From contig CAVXSF010000030.1 of the NCBI GenBank assembly GCA_963764345.1, positions 1 through 64,000 on the forward strand: 64,000 bases of DNA. Reading direction: 5' to 3'. This document shows positions 33,981-42,490 of the stretch, in pieces. The notes beneath the pieces were generated by a model. That model was not told the DNA's origin. It saw only the letters and a program-made list of their open reading frames with translations, and did not search any database. Numbering within the stretch: the stretch's first letter is position 1; each line of letters starts with the position of its first letter. The position numbers and the translations under genes were made by a program. The DNA comes from DASQZK01 sp963764345. Lineage in GTDB: Bacteria > Bacteroidota > Bacteroidia > Bacteroidales > GCA-2748055.

Positions 33981-35399
33981 ATGAATCTAGCAAGTATTTC
34001 CATGATGAGGCATGAATTGCTTCTGGCCGTAATGATAATCCTGCTCCTTATTGTAGAAATTTTCCGCAAGGGTGACGGAAGGTCAGTAAGAAATTTTGCC
34101 ATCATAATGTTCGCTATCGCAATGGCTATAGGATTTCTTCCTGTGCCTGACGGTACGCTCTTCGGAGGTATGTTCAGGGTGTCGCACACCACCGTTCTGA
34201 TGAAAAACGTTCTGAACATTGCCGTTCTGATCGTGATGTTCCAGGCACATACCTGGCTGGGGCAGGAAGAAAACCAGGAAAAGATCAGTGAATTCTTCAT
34301 TCTGCTCCTTTCAACCCTGATGGGGATGGATTTTATGATCTCTTCAGGCCATTTCCTGATGTTTTACCTTGGACTGGAACTGGCAACCATTCCCATTGCA
34401 GCACTGGCCGCTTACGACCGTTACCGCAACACTTCGGCCGAAGCAGGGATTAAACTGATCCTGTCTTCTGCACTGTCATCAGGAATCCTGCTCTATGGAC
34501 TTTCTATGATTTACGGGACAACAGGCAGTCTGTATTTCGACCAGGTGTCTCAGCTTTTTCATAGCAGCACGTTGGGCGGACTTGGCTTCATCTTCTTCTT
34601 CAGCGGACTCGCCTTTAAAATTTCCATCGTACCTTTCCATCTGTGGACAGCCGACGTATACGAGGGTGCTCCGGTTAATGTGACCTCTTACCTCTCGGTA
34701 GTTTCCAAAGGTGCTGCTATCTTCATCCTGATGATCGTGTTATTCGTCGTTTTTCCTTCCATCATTCTCCTTTGGCAAAAAGTCATCTATATCAGCGCCG
34801 TCCTCACTATGACCATCGGGAACCTTTTTGCCATCAGGCAGCGAAATCTGAAGCGGTTCCTGGCATTTTCATCTATCTCACAGGCCGGATACCTGTTGCT
34901 TGGCCTCATCGGCGGAACCCAGCTGGGGATGGCCTCGGTGATCTACTATGTACTTGTATACATTTTCTCAAACCTTGCCGCTTTCGGCGTGGTTGCAGTC
35001 GTCTCTGTTGCAACAGGTAAGGAAAGCATTGACGACTACAACGGACTTTATCAGACCAACAGGGGACTGAGCCTTATCATGATGCTTGCGATGTTCTCCC
35101 TGGCCGGTATTCCGCCTTTGGCCGGATTCTTTGGTAAATTTTTCCTGTTCACGGCAGCCGCACAGCAAGGTTTCTATGTGCTTGTGATTATCGCCGTGCT
35201 CAATACCATTATTTCACTTTATTATTACCTCCTCGTTGTTAAGGCTATGTTTATTGATAAGAATGATGCTCCCATTGCAAAACTCGCTATTGACATACCG
35301 TCCAGAGTGGGACTCTATATTTGCGTAGCAGGTATTGTTGTTACAGGTTTTGCCAGTATTATTTTTGAAGTGATCAAAACCCTGAGCTTTGGTGTTTAA
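33981..35399 (+). CDS. nuoN: NADH-quinone oxidoreductase subunit N
   Basis: 472 residues. It has MFYLGLELATIPIAALAAYD (Glu), FFFSGLAFKISIVPFHLWTA with the conserved Lys, and DVYEGAPVNVTSYLSVVSKG. It is the proton-pumping subunit nearest to NuoK and NuoJ and the last nuo gene. No nuoE, nuoF or nuoG is found anywhere in the window. Confidence 0.97.
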   Translation: MNLASISMMRHELLLAVMIILLLIVEIFRKGDGRSVRNFAIIMFAIAMAIGFLPVPDGTLFGGMFRVSHTTVLMKNVLNIAVLIVMFQAHTWLGQEENQEKISEFFILLLSTLMGMDFMISSGHFLMFYLGLELATIPIAALAAYDRYRNTSAEAGIKLILSSALSSGILLYGLSMIYGTTGSLYFDQVSQLFHSSTLGGLGFIFFFSGLAFKISIVPFHLWTADVYEGAPVNVTSYLSVVSKGAAIFILMIVLFVVFPSIILLWQKVIYISAVLTMTIGNLFAIRQRNLKRFLAFSSISQAGYLLLGLIGGTQLGMASVIYYVLVYIFSNLAAFGVVAVVSVATGKESIDDYNGLYQTNRGLSLIMMLAMFSLAGIPPLAGFFGKFFLFTAAAQQGFYVLVIIAVLNTIISLYYYLLVVKAMFIDKNDAPIAKLAIDIPSRVGLYICVAGIVVTGFASIIFEVIKTLSFGV

Positions 35400-35416
35400 C
35401 CTGAATACACATTCCT

Positions 35417-35851
35417 ATGTCGATTAATAATGCCAAACATATCGTTGAAGAAATTGACGGCGTTCGTTGCACTATCGTTGAGAAAGGTGCATCCGCTGAA
35501 AGGATGGAATTTCTAAAAAACCTGCTGGAATTCAATGGTCTCGAAGTGAAAATTGCGGAAGAGGCAACACCCGTAATTCCAGAAACACCTGCTACGGACA
35601 ACTCTCCGGCTCCGGATGCTGTAAACACAGCACCAACACCCCCCCATGTTCCTGCCTATATCATCGGCGTTACCGACCTCGTGTTTAATCCCGTCTTTGC
35701 CATTTATGAGCGCCGCCTGAAAACCCCTGAGGGTTATTTTGTTACTCCTGCTATCTGGAAACAGCAAACCACTGAGTTCAGGCCCGAATACTGGATGGAA
35801 GGAAAGAAGGAGGAGAGGGAAGAAGGGAAGAAGAGAACAAAGGAAGAATAG
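35417..35851 (+). CDS. Hypothetical protein at the end of the nuo operon with a Lys/Glu-rich tail
   Basis: 144 residues, starting 17 bases after nuoN, so probably in the same transcript. The N-terminal 50 residues form a small alpha/beta unit (KHIVEEIDGVRCTIVEKGAS, RMEFLKNLLEFNGLEVKIAE). A Pro/Ala/Thr linker follows (about 55-80) and then VPAYIIGVTDLVFNPVFAIY with WKQQTTEFRPEYWMEG. The last 20 residues are Lys, Glu and Arg only, encoded by an AGAAGGGA-like purine run (35800-35850), which may be slippage past the original stop. No family was recognised; an accessory role for complex I is suggested only by position. Confidence 0.7.
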   Translation: MSINNAKHIVEEIDGVRCTIVEKGASAERMEFLKNLLEFNGLEVKIAEEATPVIPETPATDNSPAPDAVNTAPTPPHVPAYIIGVTDLVFNPVFAIYERRLKTPEGYFVTPAIWKQQTTEFRPEYWMEGKKEEREEGKKRTKEE

Positions 35852-35890
35852 GACAAGAGAAGAAAGTAAAGTAGTAAACTTATATTGTGG

Positions 35891-35910
35891 AGGCACGCCA
35901 AGGCGTGCCT
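35891..35910. terminator. Inverted repeat GGCACGCC/GGCGTGCC, possible terminator of the nuo transcript
   Basis: AGGCACGCC (35891-35899) and GGCGTGCCT (35902-35910) form a nine-base stem with a two-base centre. It lies 40 bases after the last plus-strand gene and faces the convergent nadD. No T-run follows, and its form resembles the palindrome at 5310-5341, so it may be a repeat element. Confidence 0.5.
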
Positions 35911-36010
35911 ACGGGATGATCTCAAATTTTATCAATTGGAAATTGTGGATGAAGAAGAGAGGAAGAGCAAGGGATAAAAAATCTGTGGTTGAAAAAGTCA
36001 GTTACCGGTT

Positions 36011-36649
36011 TTATCCCTTTGAAAAATCCTTTTTATAGAAGTTCATGTCATCCATATACTGATAGACAGGTCCGGGCACAAAATACTTCATGGTTTTTCC
36101 GGCTGCGATGGCTTCACGGATGAAGCTCGAAGAGATCTCAATACGTGGTGCATGGACAAAGATCACATTCTTATGTTTTTCAATCTCCGAATCAGGTACC
36201 CCATGCCGGGGATATACGTATCTGATATATTTCTCTGCAAGTAGCTCACAGTTTTTCCATTTGCTGAAACTCTGAAGGTTGTCGGCGCCCATGATCATGG
36301 AGAATTTCCGGTCGGGATATTTTTCTGACAGGTAGGACAGGGTATCAACCGTATATGAGGGCTTGGGCATGCGGAATTCGATATCACTTACCCTGAAGCG
36401 CTGATCATCACCGATTGCGCGGTATACCATCTCCAGCCGGTGATGATCATCGAGCAAGGTGTCTTTCTTTTTCAGTGGATTCTGAGGGCTGACCACGAAC
36501 CAGAGCTGCTCCAGATCCGTAAATTCGTGGATATATTCCGCAATAGCCATGTGCCCGTTATGAATTGGGTTGAAGGAGCCGAAAAAAAGCCCGGTTTTTA
36601 TCACCCGTTTATATTCCTGAGGTTGCTTTTTCATAATCAGAGAATTCAT
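36011..36649 (-). CDS. nadD: Nicotinate-nucleotide adenylyltransferase
   Basis: 212 residues. It makes deamido-NAD from nicotinate mononucleotide and ATP. The nucleotidyltransferase motif GLFFGSFNPIHNGHMAIAEY (GxFxPxHxGH) lies near residue 21, with WFVVSPQNPLKKK, FSMIMGADNLQSFSKWKN and the second motif ISSSFIREAI near the end. The start at 36649 adds a short basic leader; Met6 is an alternative. It is third in yicC-gmk-nadD. Confidence 0.94.
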   Translation of the reverse strand: MNSLIMKKQPQEYKRVIKTGLFFGSFNPIHNGHMAIAEYIHEFTDLEQLWFVVSPQNPLKKKDTLLDDHHRLEMVYRAIGDDQRFRVSDIEFRMPKPSYTVDTLSYLSEKYPDRKFSMIMGADNLQSFSKWKNCELLAEKYIRYVYPRHGVPDSEIEKHKNVIFVHAPRIEISSSFIREAIAAGKTMKYFVPGPVYQYMDDMNFYKKDFSKG

Positions 36650-36658
36650 TTTCAGGCT

Positions 36659-37225
36659 TCATGTGCTGAGGAAGGAGTTAACCAGCTCTTCCGCAGTCTT
36701 TAAGGTATGTTCGAGTGTATCGTTCACGATGATACGGTCGAATTCTGGTGCCGATTTCATCTCGAGCGATGCTTTTTTAATCCGCTTCCGGATGGAAGCT
36801 TCGTCATCCGTGGACCTGTCGCGCAGACGCTTTTCGAGTACCTCCAGTGAAGGAGCCTTAATAAAAACGGCAAGGGCCTGTTCACCGAATTTTTTCTTCA
36901 GATTCAGACCGCCAACCACATCCACGTCAAAAACTACATGGTGTCCTTTAGCCCAGATACGTTCCAGTTCCGACTTCAAGGTACCATAATAATGACCAGG
37001 GTAGACTTCTTCCCATTCAACGAATTCTTCGGCTTCGATTTTCTTTCTGAATTCATCAACGGAAAGAAAATAATAATCCCTGCCATGGATTTCCCCATCC
37101 CTTCTGGAACGGCTGCAGGCCGACACCGAAAATTCCAGGTCAGTGAAGTGATCCAATAGGTGTCTGACAACCGTTGTTTTTCCGGAACCGGAAGGAGCTG
37201 AAAATATAAGTAATTTGCCTGGCAT
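36659..37225 (-). CDS. gmk: Guanylate kinase
   Basis: 188 residues. The P-loop APSGSGKTTVVRHLL lies at residue 9, and the GMP-binding segment SACSRSRRDGEIHGRDYYFL follows. It phosphorylates GMP to GDP. The start codon is three bases after the yicC stop and the gene is nine bases before nadD, so the three form one operon. Confidence 0.95.
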   Translation of the reverse strand: MPGKLLIFSAPSGSGKTTVVRHLLDHFTDLEFSVSACSRSRRDGEIHGRDYYFLSVDEFRKKIEAEEFVEWEEVYPGHYYGTLKSELERIWAKGHHVVFDVDVVGGLNLKKKFGEQALAVFIKAPSLEVLEKRLRDRSTDDEASIRKRIKKASLEMKSAPEFDRIIVNDTLEHTLKTAEELVNSFLST

Positions 37226-37227
37226 GA

Positions 37228-38103
37228 TCAGAGAATGTTTGCGATCTGTTCCTTGATCTTTTCAAGTTCATCTTTCATTTTAACCACCAGGTGCTGAATG
37301 TCCGAATCGTTTGCTTTTGAACCAAGTGTGTTGATCTCTCTTCCCATCTCCTGGCTGATAAAGGACAGTTTCTTACCCGAGGCTTCCTCGCCCGACATGG
37401 TGTTTGTAAAATAATCGCAGTGATTCTGAAGACGTATTTTTTCCTCCGAGATGTCAAGGCGTTCAATATAGAAGATCATCTCCTGTTCGAAACGGTTACG
37501 GTCGATCTCTTCAATGAGTCCTGCTTCAGTAAGGTTTTTGTCGATCCTTTCCCTGAGCCTTCTGATCCTGGGTTCCTCGTATTTCACCACATCTTTCAGA
37601 TGGGTCAGGATCGTGCTTACTCTTTCGGTAAGGTCGTAAAACATGGATTGACCTTCCTGTGTCCTGAATTCATCGAGCTGGGATATGGCCTTGCCAATGC
37701 CCTCCCGGATCATTTCCCACTCGTTTTCATCCGGTTCGTTTTTATTCATTTTAATGGTATCGGGAAGCCTGAGGATGGCCTGGATGACACCATCTCCGGT
37801 TTTGAGGTTGAATTCATCCGCAAGTTCACGGATCTCCCTGTACACAGACCTGAAGTTTTCCTTATTGATGGCGGAGATGGTAACCCCTTCATTCATTTCA
37901 TAAAAGATGGATAAGTCAATTTTTCCTCTGATAAGACGGTCGTAAATCATCTGACGGATGAGTAATTCCTTTTCCCTGTAAACAGGCGGTAATTTTATAT
38001 TGATATCTGTATTCTTGCTGTTGAGGGATTTGATCTCGACGATCACCTTCTTGTCGGGGAGTATTATTTCGGCTTTCCCATAGCCTGTCATTGACTTGAG
38101 CAT
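37228..38103 (-). CDS. YicC/YloC family endoribonuclease
   Basis: 291 residues, the family length. It starts MLKSMTGYGKAEIILPDKKV, the conserved YicC beginning, and has VEIKSLNSKNTDINIKLPPV, the middle coiled region and the C-terminal GKKLSFISQEMGREINTLGS with ANDSDIQHLVVKMKDELEKI. Members cleave RNA and act in mRNA turnover. It is transcribed first in yicC-gmk-nadD from a TAACTTTG promoter. Confidence 0.93.
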   Translation of the reverse strand: MLKSMTGYGKAEIILPDKKVIVEIKSLNSKNTDINIKLPPVYREKELLIRQMIYDRLIRGKIDLSIFYEMNEGVTISAINKENFRSVYREIRELADEFNLKTGDGVIQAILRLPDTIKMNKNEPDENEWEMIREGIGKAISQLDEFRTQEGQSMFYDLTERVSTILTHLKDVVKYEEPRIRRLRERIDKNLTEAGLIEEIDRNRFEQEMIFYIERLDISEEKIRLQNHCDYFTNTMSGEEASGKKLSFISQEMGREINTLGSKANDSDIQHLVVKMKDELEKIKEQIANIL

Positions 38104-38126
38104 ATCCTGTAGTTGAATGTAAAAGA

Positions 38127-38134
38127 CAAAGTTA
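38127..38134 (-). promoter_or_regulatory. -7 element of the yicC-gmk-nadD operon
   Basis: TAACTTTG on the minus strand fits TAnnTTTG and gives a predicted start near 38120, about 17 bases before the yicC ATG. A clear TTG -33 was not found. Confidence 0.5.
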
Positions 38135-38197
38135 ACACTTCATACGCATTATTCATAGCAGGAAGCGTACTCAGAAATCCTTTTAGGAAAAATGATT

Positions 38198-39646
38198 TCA
38201 TTTAATAGCAGGCTTATTCTGATCCAGGCTGTTGGGACCACCGGATGCATGTACATCCTGATGTTCTTTATGGATCTTCTCCAGCTCAACCGTAAAATGC
38301 CTCATGATGGGAGCTTCACTGACAATCCTGAATCCCGAGCTGATCTTTTCTCTTCTGTCCCAGACATTACATAATGCAGCAGCCACGTAGTCGAGGTGGT
38401 TTTGTGTATAAACCCTTCGCGGGATGGCAAGTCTCAGCATTTCTACCCTGGGATACCTGTTCTGCCGGGTTACCGGATCACGGTCGGCCATGAGGGCTCC
38501 GATTTCAACACCCCTTACGCCAGCCTCAATATAAAGTTCAACAGCCAGCGTCTGGGCTATGAACTCCTCCTTCCTGATCCGGGGCAGAAAGTGCGTGGCG
38601 TCCACAAACACAGCATGGCCTCCGGATGGTTGCTGGACCCGGATGCCGTGACCGGTGAGTTTTGAAGACAGGTATTTTACCTGTTGTATCCTGGCATTCA
38701 GGTAGTTTTCGTCGAGTACTTCATGAAGCCCAACGGCCAGGGCGGCCATATCCCTGCCTGCCATACCCCCGTAAGTAAGGAAGCCTTCAAACATAATATT
38801 GAAAGTAGAAGCTTCCCTGAACGTTTTTTCATCACGAAGCCCGATAAATCCGCCAATATTGACAATGCCATCTTTCTTGCTGCTCATGGTCATGCCGTCG
38901 GTATAAGAAAACATTTCACGTACGATTTCCGCAATAGATATGTCCTTATATTCAGCCTCCCGTTGCTTGATGAACCACGCATTCTCGGCAAATCTTGCAG
39001 CATCGACGAATAGTGGAATGCCATACATATCCGCCAGGTGTCTCACCTCTTTCAGGTTCTGCATCGATACCGGCTGACCACCCGACGTGTTGCATGTTAC
39101 GGTTACAAGGATCAGGGGGATGGTTTCCCGCCGGTGGTTTCTCAGAACTTTCTCCAGTTTTTCCAGATCCACGTTACCTTTGAAGGGATGCCAGGATGAG
39201 GTATCCATGGCTTCATCGATCGTGCAGTCGACAGCCGAAGCTTTTCTGAATTCGATATGACCCTTGGTCGTATCGAAGTGGGCATTTCCCGGGACAAGGT
39301 CGCCCTCTTTGATCAGGGCTGAAAAAAGGACATTCTCAGCAGCACGACCCTGGTGAGTGGGCAGAAAATAGTCGAAGCCAAAGATCTCCTTAACGGTTTC
39401 CTTCAGCTGGTAATACGATGCGGAGCCTGCATAACTTTCATCCCCGGTCATCAGGGCTGCCCATTGCTCCTGGCTCATAGCACCGGTGCCTGAGTCGGTC
39501 AGCATATCGATATACACCTGGCTGCTCCTGAGGTTGAAAAGATTATACCTGGCTTCCTGGATCCATTTCATCCGCTGTTCCGGTGTGCTTTGGCGGATGT
39601 GTTCTATCATTTTTATCTTATAGGGTTCTGCAAATGGAAGTTCCAT
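38198..39646 (-). CDS. tnaA: Tryptophanase (tryptophan indole-lyase)
   Basis: 482 residues, beta-eliminating PLP lyase. It cleaves tryptophan to indole, pyruvate and ammonia. LTDSGTGAMS, PTHQGRAAEN, the PLP lysine (Lys258) in MSSKKDGIVNIGGF, and EGFLTYGGMAGRDM are present. Three positions separate tryptophanase from the homologous tyrosine phenol-lyase, and all are tryptophanase-like here: Asp125 in HFDTTKGH (Thr in the phenol-lyase), Ile382 in VEIGALMADRD (Arg in the phenol-lyase), and His450 in MRHFTVEL (Phe in the phenol-lyase). The N-terminal loop is shorter than in E. coli. A 30-residue Lys/His-rich C-terminal tail is extra. Confidence 0.9.
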   Translation of the reverse strand: MELPFAEPYKIKMIEHIRQSTPEQRMKWIQEARYNLFNLRSSQVYIDMLTDSGTGAMSQEQWAALMTGDESYAGSASYYQLKETVKEIFGFDYFLPTHQGRAAENVLFSALIKEGDLVPGNAHFDTTKGHIEFRKASAVDCTIDEAMDTSSWHPFKGNVDLEKLEKVLRNHRRETIPLILVTVTCNTSGGQPVSMQNLKEVRHLADMYGIPLFVDAARFAENAWFIKQREAEYKDISIAEIVREMFSYTDGMTMSSKKDGIVNIGGFIGLRDEKTFREASTFNIMFEGFLTYGGMAGRDMAALAVGLHEVLDENYLNARIQQVKYLSSKLTGHGIRVQQPSGGHAVFVDATHFLPRIRKEEFIAQTLAVELYIEAGVRGVEIGALMADRDPVTRQNRYPRVEMLRLAIPRRVYTQNHLDYVAAALCNVWDRREKISSGFRIVSEAPIMRHFTVELEKIHKEHQDVHASGGPNSLDQNKPAIK

Positions 39647-39718
39647 ATCCGGTAATTATTTTAAATGGTTTAAAAGAGAAAAGTACAACAGCGTAGCAGG
39701 GTTACAGACTAAAATGCA

Positions 39719-39775
39719 TCCCTGTCCTTGATATTGAGACGGATATGTCTGTGATCAATAAACATTTTGCGGAGT
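39719..39775 (-). CDS. Possible leader peptide in the tnaA leader
   Basis: Within the roughly 145-base leader between the -7 element and tnaA, the minus strand has an ATG frame reading MFIDHRHIRLNIKDRDAF and a stop. It could be a regulatory leader peptide in the position of E. coli tnaC, but it has neither Trp nor Pro, which TnaC needs for tryptophan-dependent stalling. Treat it as speculative. Boundaries are approximate. Confidence 0.2.
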
Positions 39776-39786
39776 GATATTGCCCG

Positions 39787-39794
39787 CAAATTTA
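39787..39794 (-). promoter_or_regulatory. -7 element upstream of tnaA
   Basis: TAAATTTG on the minus strand fits TAnnTTTG. The predicted start near 39780 leaves an unusually long leader of about 135 bases before the ATG at 39646. No clear -33 TTG was found. Confidence 0.4.
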
Positions 39795-39823
39795 GTGATA
39801 ACGGAGAGGGTTTGTAACGGGGG

Positions 39824-39844
39824 TCATGCTGTTTCTCAGCATGA
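39824..39844 (-). terminator. Hairpin directly after the WD40 gene
   Basis: TCATGCTG and CAGCATGA flank the five-base loop TTTCT in a perfect eight-base stem that touches the WD40 stop codon. On the minus strand no U-run follows, so it is more likely an mRNA 3' stabiliser or an attenuated terminator. Confidence 0.4.
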
Positions 39845-40991
39845 TCAGGTACCTGGAAGCAATCCTTTTTTCAAATCTTCCAGGTATTTTTGATAGAATT
39901 CATCATAGATGGCGGCTTTATCCGATTCCGCTTTCTTTTGTCTTTCCTTGTAATCTGAACTGCTTTCGCCCTTTTGTTTTGGCCTGAAAACCTCCATGCC
40001 ATTCATCTTTTCGATGATCTGGGGGCTGTAGTAGAAATCGGCCACGATCTCCCTGGAGAAACGCCAGATTTTTATGGTTTTATCCAGTGAGGAGGATGCA
40101 AATATACTACCGTCGGGAGAGAAGGCAACATGGGTGACAGGTGCTTCATGATCGATAAAGGAATAGATGGTCTTTCCCGTGGCAACTTCCCACAGACGAA
40201 TTTCCTCATCGAGGGAAGCACTAAGCAGGTGAAGGCCATCGGGAGAAAAAGCGATGGAGATGACAGATTTTTTATGACCTTTTAAAGTTCGCAGCAATTT
40301 ACCTGCAGTAAGGTCATAGATGTGGATGGTGTTATCTTTTCCGCAGCTGGCCAGCAATTTTCCATCCGGACTGAATTCCACGGCATTGATATCGCCCTCA
40401 TGACCCGGAAGGTTCATGATTTCCGTGCCTGTTTCCGCATCCCAGATCTTAATGGTATGATCTCCCGAACCGCTGGCGATCCGTTTGCCGTCTTTGCTGA
40501 AGCAGACAGCCATGGCGACATCGGTATGTCCGTTGTAATTTCTGATCACTTCTCCTTTGAGAACATTCCATTGTTTGAAAATATGACTGATGGCACCACT
40601 GACCATAAATTCACCTGTAGAATCAATATCGACGGTGACTATGGTGGTTGTATGATCTTTCAGATTATAGATCTGTTCTCCCTTGGGACTCCAAATCTTT
40701 ATGGTATTGTCACCGGCAGTCAGAAAGTATCTTCCCTTCGGATCGAATGCAACAGCGTTGACTCGCTTTCCAGTGACCCTTCACTTCAATTTCGGTTTTT
40801 TCCGATGCCAGATCGATGATCCTGGCAGTTCCGTTACTGAAGCCGGCGATGATCCTTGTGCCATCGGGAGAAAAGGCCACGCAGTTCACTTCATTGCTGT
40901 TTTTAATATTTTGAAGGAGGTAGGGATCTTTCTGGGCAAAAAGGCTGATGTTACCAGCCAGGATGCTGAGAAGAAGGATCATTTTTTTCAT
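39845..40991 (-). CDS. Secreted WD40-repeat protein, one seven-bladed propeller (split by a +1 shift)
   Basis: About 381 residues when joined. It has a signal peptide MKKMILLLSILAGNISLFAQ (40991), then WD40 blades: VNCVAFSPDGTRIIAG, a second blade crossing the break (VNAVAFDPKGRYFLTAG, NTIKIWS), VTVDIDSTGEFMVSG, VAMAVCFSKDGKRIASGSGD, INAVEFSPDGKLLASCGKD, VISIAFSPDGLHLLSAS and VTHVAFSPDGSIFASSS. The frame breaks at about 40762-40767, where one base too many separates GHWK from VNAVAF. A charged tail (FRPKQKGESSSDYKERQKKA) closes it. A periplasmic scaffold role is likely, but the partners are unknown. Confidence 0.88.
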
Positions 40992-41024
40992 GATGCCGAT
41001 GGGTTTTTCGTTGAAAACTGTCGT

Positions 41025-41058
41025 TGAAAACCGGGTAATATTTGACTTTTACCCGGTT
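41025..41058 (-). terminator. Terminator of the pheT-macro-ubiA transcript
   Basis: AACCGGGTAA and TTACCCGGTT form a perfect ten-base stem with a ten-base loop, followed on the minus strand by TTTTC. It lies 23 bases after the ubiA-family stop and before the WD40 start. Confidence 0.65.
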
Positions 41059-41081
41059 TGATCCGAAAAGTTACAAAAACG

Positions 41082-41966
41082 TCAGGTCATTCTGAAGAGT
41101 AGATCGGAGATGTTGAAGACGGCAAAAATGAGACTCGCAATACCATTAAGGGTAAAGAATGCTACATTCAGTCTGCTCAGGTCGTTTGGACTAACGATCA
41201 TATGCTGGTATGCGAGTAATCCGGCAAAGATGAAGGAACCAATCCAGTACAGGATGCCGAATCCGGCCATATACCCGATAACCAGCACCATGGCTGCCGA
41301 GAAGATATGAGTAACAACAGATAACCGGATAGCTCCCCTGCGTCCAAGAAAGACGACCATGGATTTAAGTTTCATGGTTTTATCAAAGTCTTCATCCTGA
41401 AGGGCGTACAGCATGTCGAATCCGCTTACCCAGAAAAGTACGAGGATCGAGTAAAAAACCGGCAGGAGGCTGAATTCACCGGTAACAGAAAGATAGGCGC
41501 CGATAGGAGCAAGGGACAGGCCGATACCGAGTACAAAATGGCAGAGGCTGGTGTATTTCTTGGTCAGGCTGTAACCCAGGATGACCAAAAGGGCAACGGG
41601 GGCAAGGTAAAACGTCAGCCTGTTAATAAACCAGGTCGTTGCCATAAACAGTAACGAGTTTAAAATCACAAAGAACAGGGCGGAAGAAGGACTAATGATT
41701 CCGAGGGGGATCTCTCTTTTCGAAGTGCGCGGATTTTTGGAATCAAAATGACGGTCGGAATACCGGTTAAAAGCCATAGCCGCATTTCTGGCAAAGATCA
41801 TGCTTAACACTACCAGTAGGAGAAGCCGCCAGCTCAGCAGTGCATGGGAATCATGAATTCCGAGGAAAAAACCGGTTATGGCAAATGGCATAGCGAAAAT
41901 GGTGTGGGCAAATTTCACCATCGACATGTATTTTTTCACACTTCCTGCTTCGGCTGTTACTGTCAT
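41082..41966 (-). CDS. UbiA-family prenyltransferase, MqnP-like
   Basis: 294 residues, about eight transmembrane helices. The two Asp-rich motifs for prenyl-diphosphate and magnesium are visible: FNRYSDRHFDSKNPRT near residue 65 and MLYALQDEDFDKTMKLKSM near residue 185. The 4-hydroxybenzoate-type branch with a RTxxREIP segment (NPRTSKREIPLG) is the one used as MqnP in futalosine-route menaquinone synthesis. mqnA in the same window supports that use, but an exact substrate is not proven. Confidence 0.85.
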   Translation of the reverse strand: MTVTAEAGSVKKYMSMVKFAHTIFAMPFAITGFFLGIHDSHALLSWRLLLLVVLSMIFARNAAMAFNRYSDRHFDSKNPRTSKREIPLGIISPSSALFFVILNSLLFMATTWFINRLTFYLAPVALLVILGYSLTKKYTSLCHFVLGIGLSLAPIGAYLSVTGEFSLLPVFYSILVLFWVSGFDMLYALQDEDFDKTMKLKSMVVFLGRRGAIRLSVVTHIFSAAMVLVIGYMAGFGILYWIGSFIFAGLLAYQHMIVSPNDLSRLNVAFFTLNGIASLIFAVFNISDLLFRMT

Positions 41967-41983
41967 GTAAATCTATTATTGGA

Positions 41984-42490
41984 TTAACTCAGGATATTTT
42001 TATAGATCAAATAACTCTCATCATCAAAGGTGACAAAATATACTTCTGCGGGGTAGTCATTTTTTTCCAGGAATGTTGTCACGGCATCAACGGCTATTTT
42101 TGCTGCCTGCTCTTTAGGGAAGCGGTATATTCCGGTGCTGATACCGGGAAAAGCGATGGACCGTAAATTTTTTTCTTTGGCTATCTCAAGACTTCTGACA
42201 TAACAATTCCGGAGCAGTGCGGGCTCATCTCGTTCGCCACCATGCCAGACGGGGCCGACAGTATGGATAACAAATTTCGCAGGCAGGTTATATCCACCCG
42301 TGATTTTGGCGTCACCGGTTTCACAGCCGTTAAGGGTTCTGGTCTCTTCGAGAAGCTTTGGCCCGGCAGCCCGGTGGATGGCCCCATCGACGCCGCCACC
42401 GCCGAGAAGCGAATGGTTGGCGGCATTCACAATGGCATCAACCTCCATTTTCGTGATATCACCTTTATGCAGATGAATTCGGTTTGTCAT
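41984..42490 (-). CDS. Macro-domain protein (O-acetyl-ADP-ribose deacetylase type)
   Basis: 168 residues, essentially one macro domain. The ADP-ribose-binding sequence DAIVNAANHSLLGGGGVDGA, IHRAAGPKLLEETRTLNGCE, AKITGGYNLPAKFVIHTVGP, and SIAFPGISTGIYRFPKEQAA are all intact. Such proteins remove ADP-ribose-linked groups. Its ATG overlaps the stop of pheT by one base, and ubiA begins 17 bases downstream, so it is in the pheT operon; the reason for that pairing is unclear. Confidence 0.92.
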   Translation of the reverse strand: MTNRIHLHKGDITKMEVDAIVNAANHSLLGGGGVDGAIHRAAGPKLLEETRTLNGCETGDAKITGGYNLPAKFVIHTVGPVWHGGERDEPALLRNCYVRSLEIAKEKNLRSIAFPGISTGIYRFPKEQAAKIAVDAVTTFLEKNDYPAEVYFVTFDDESYLIYKNILS

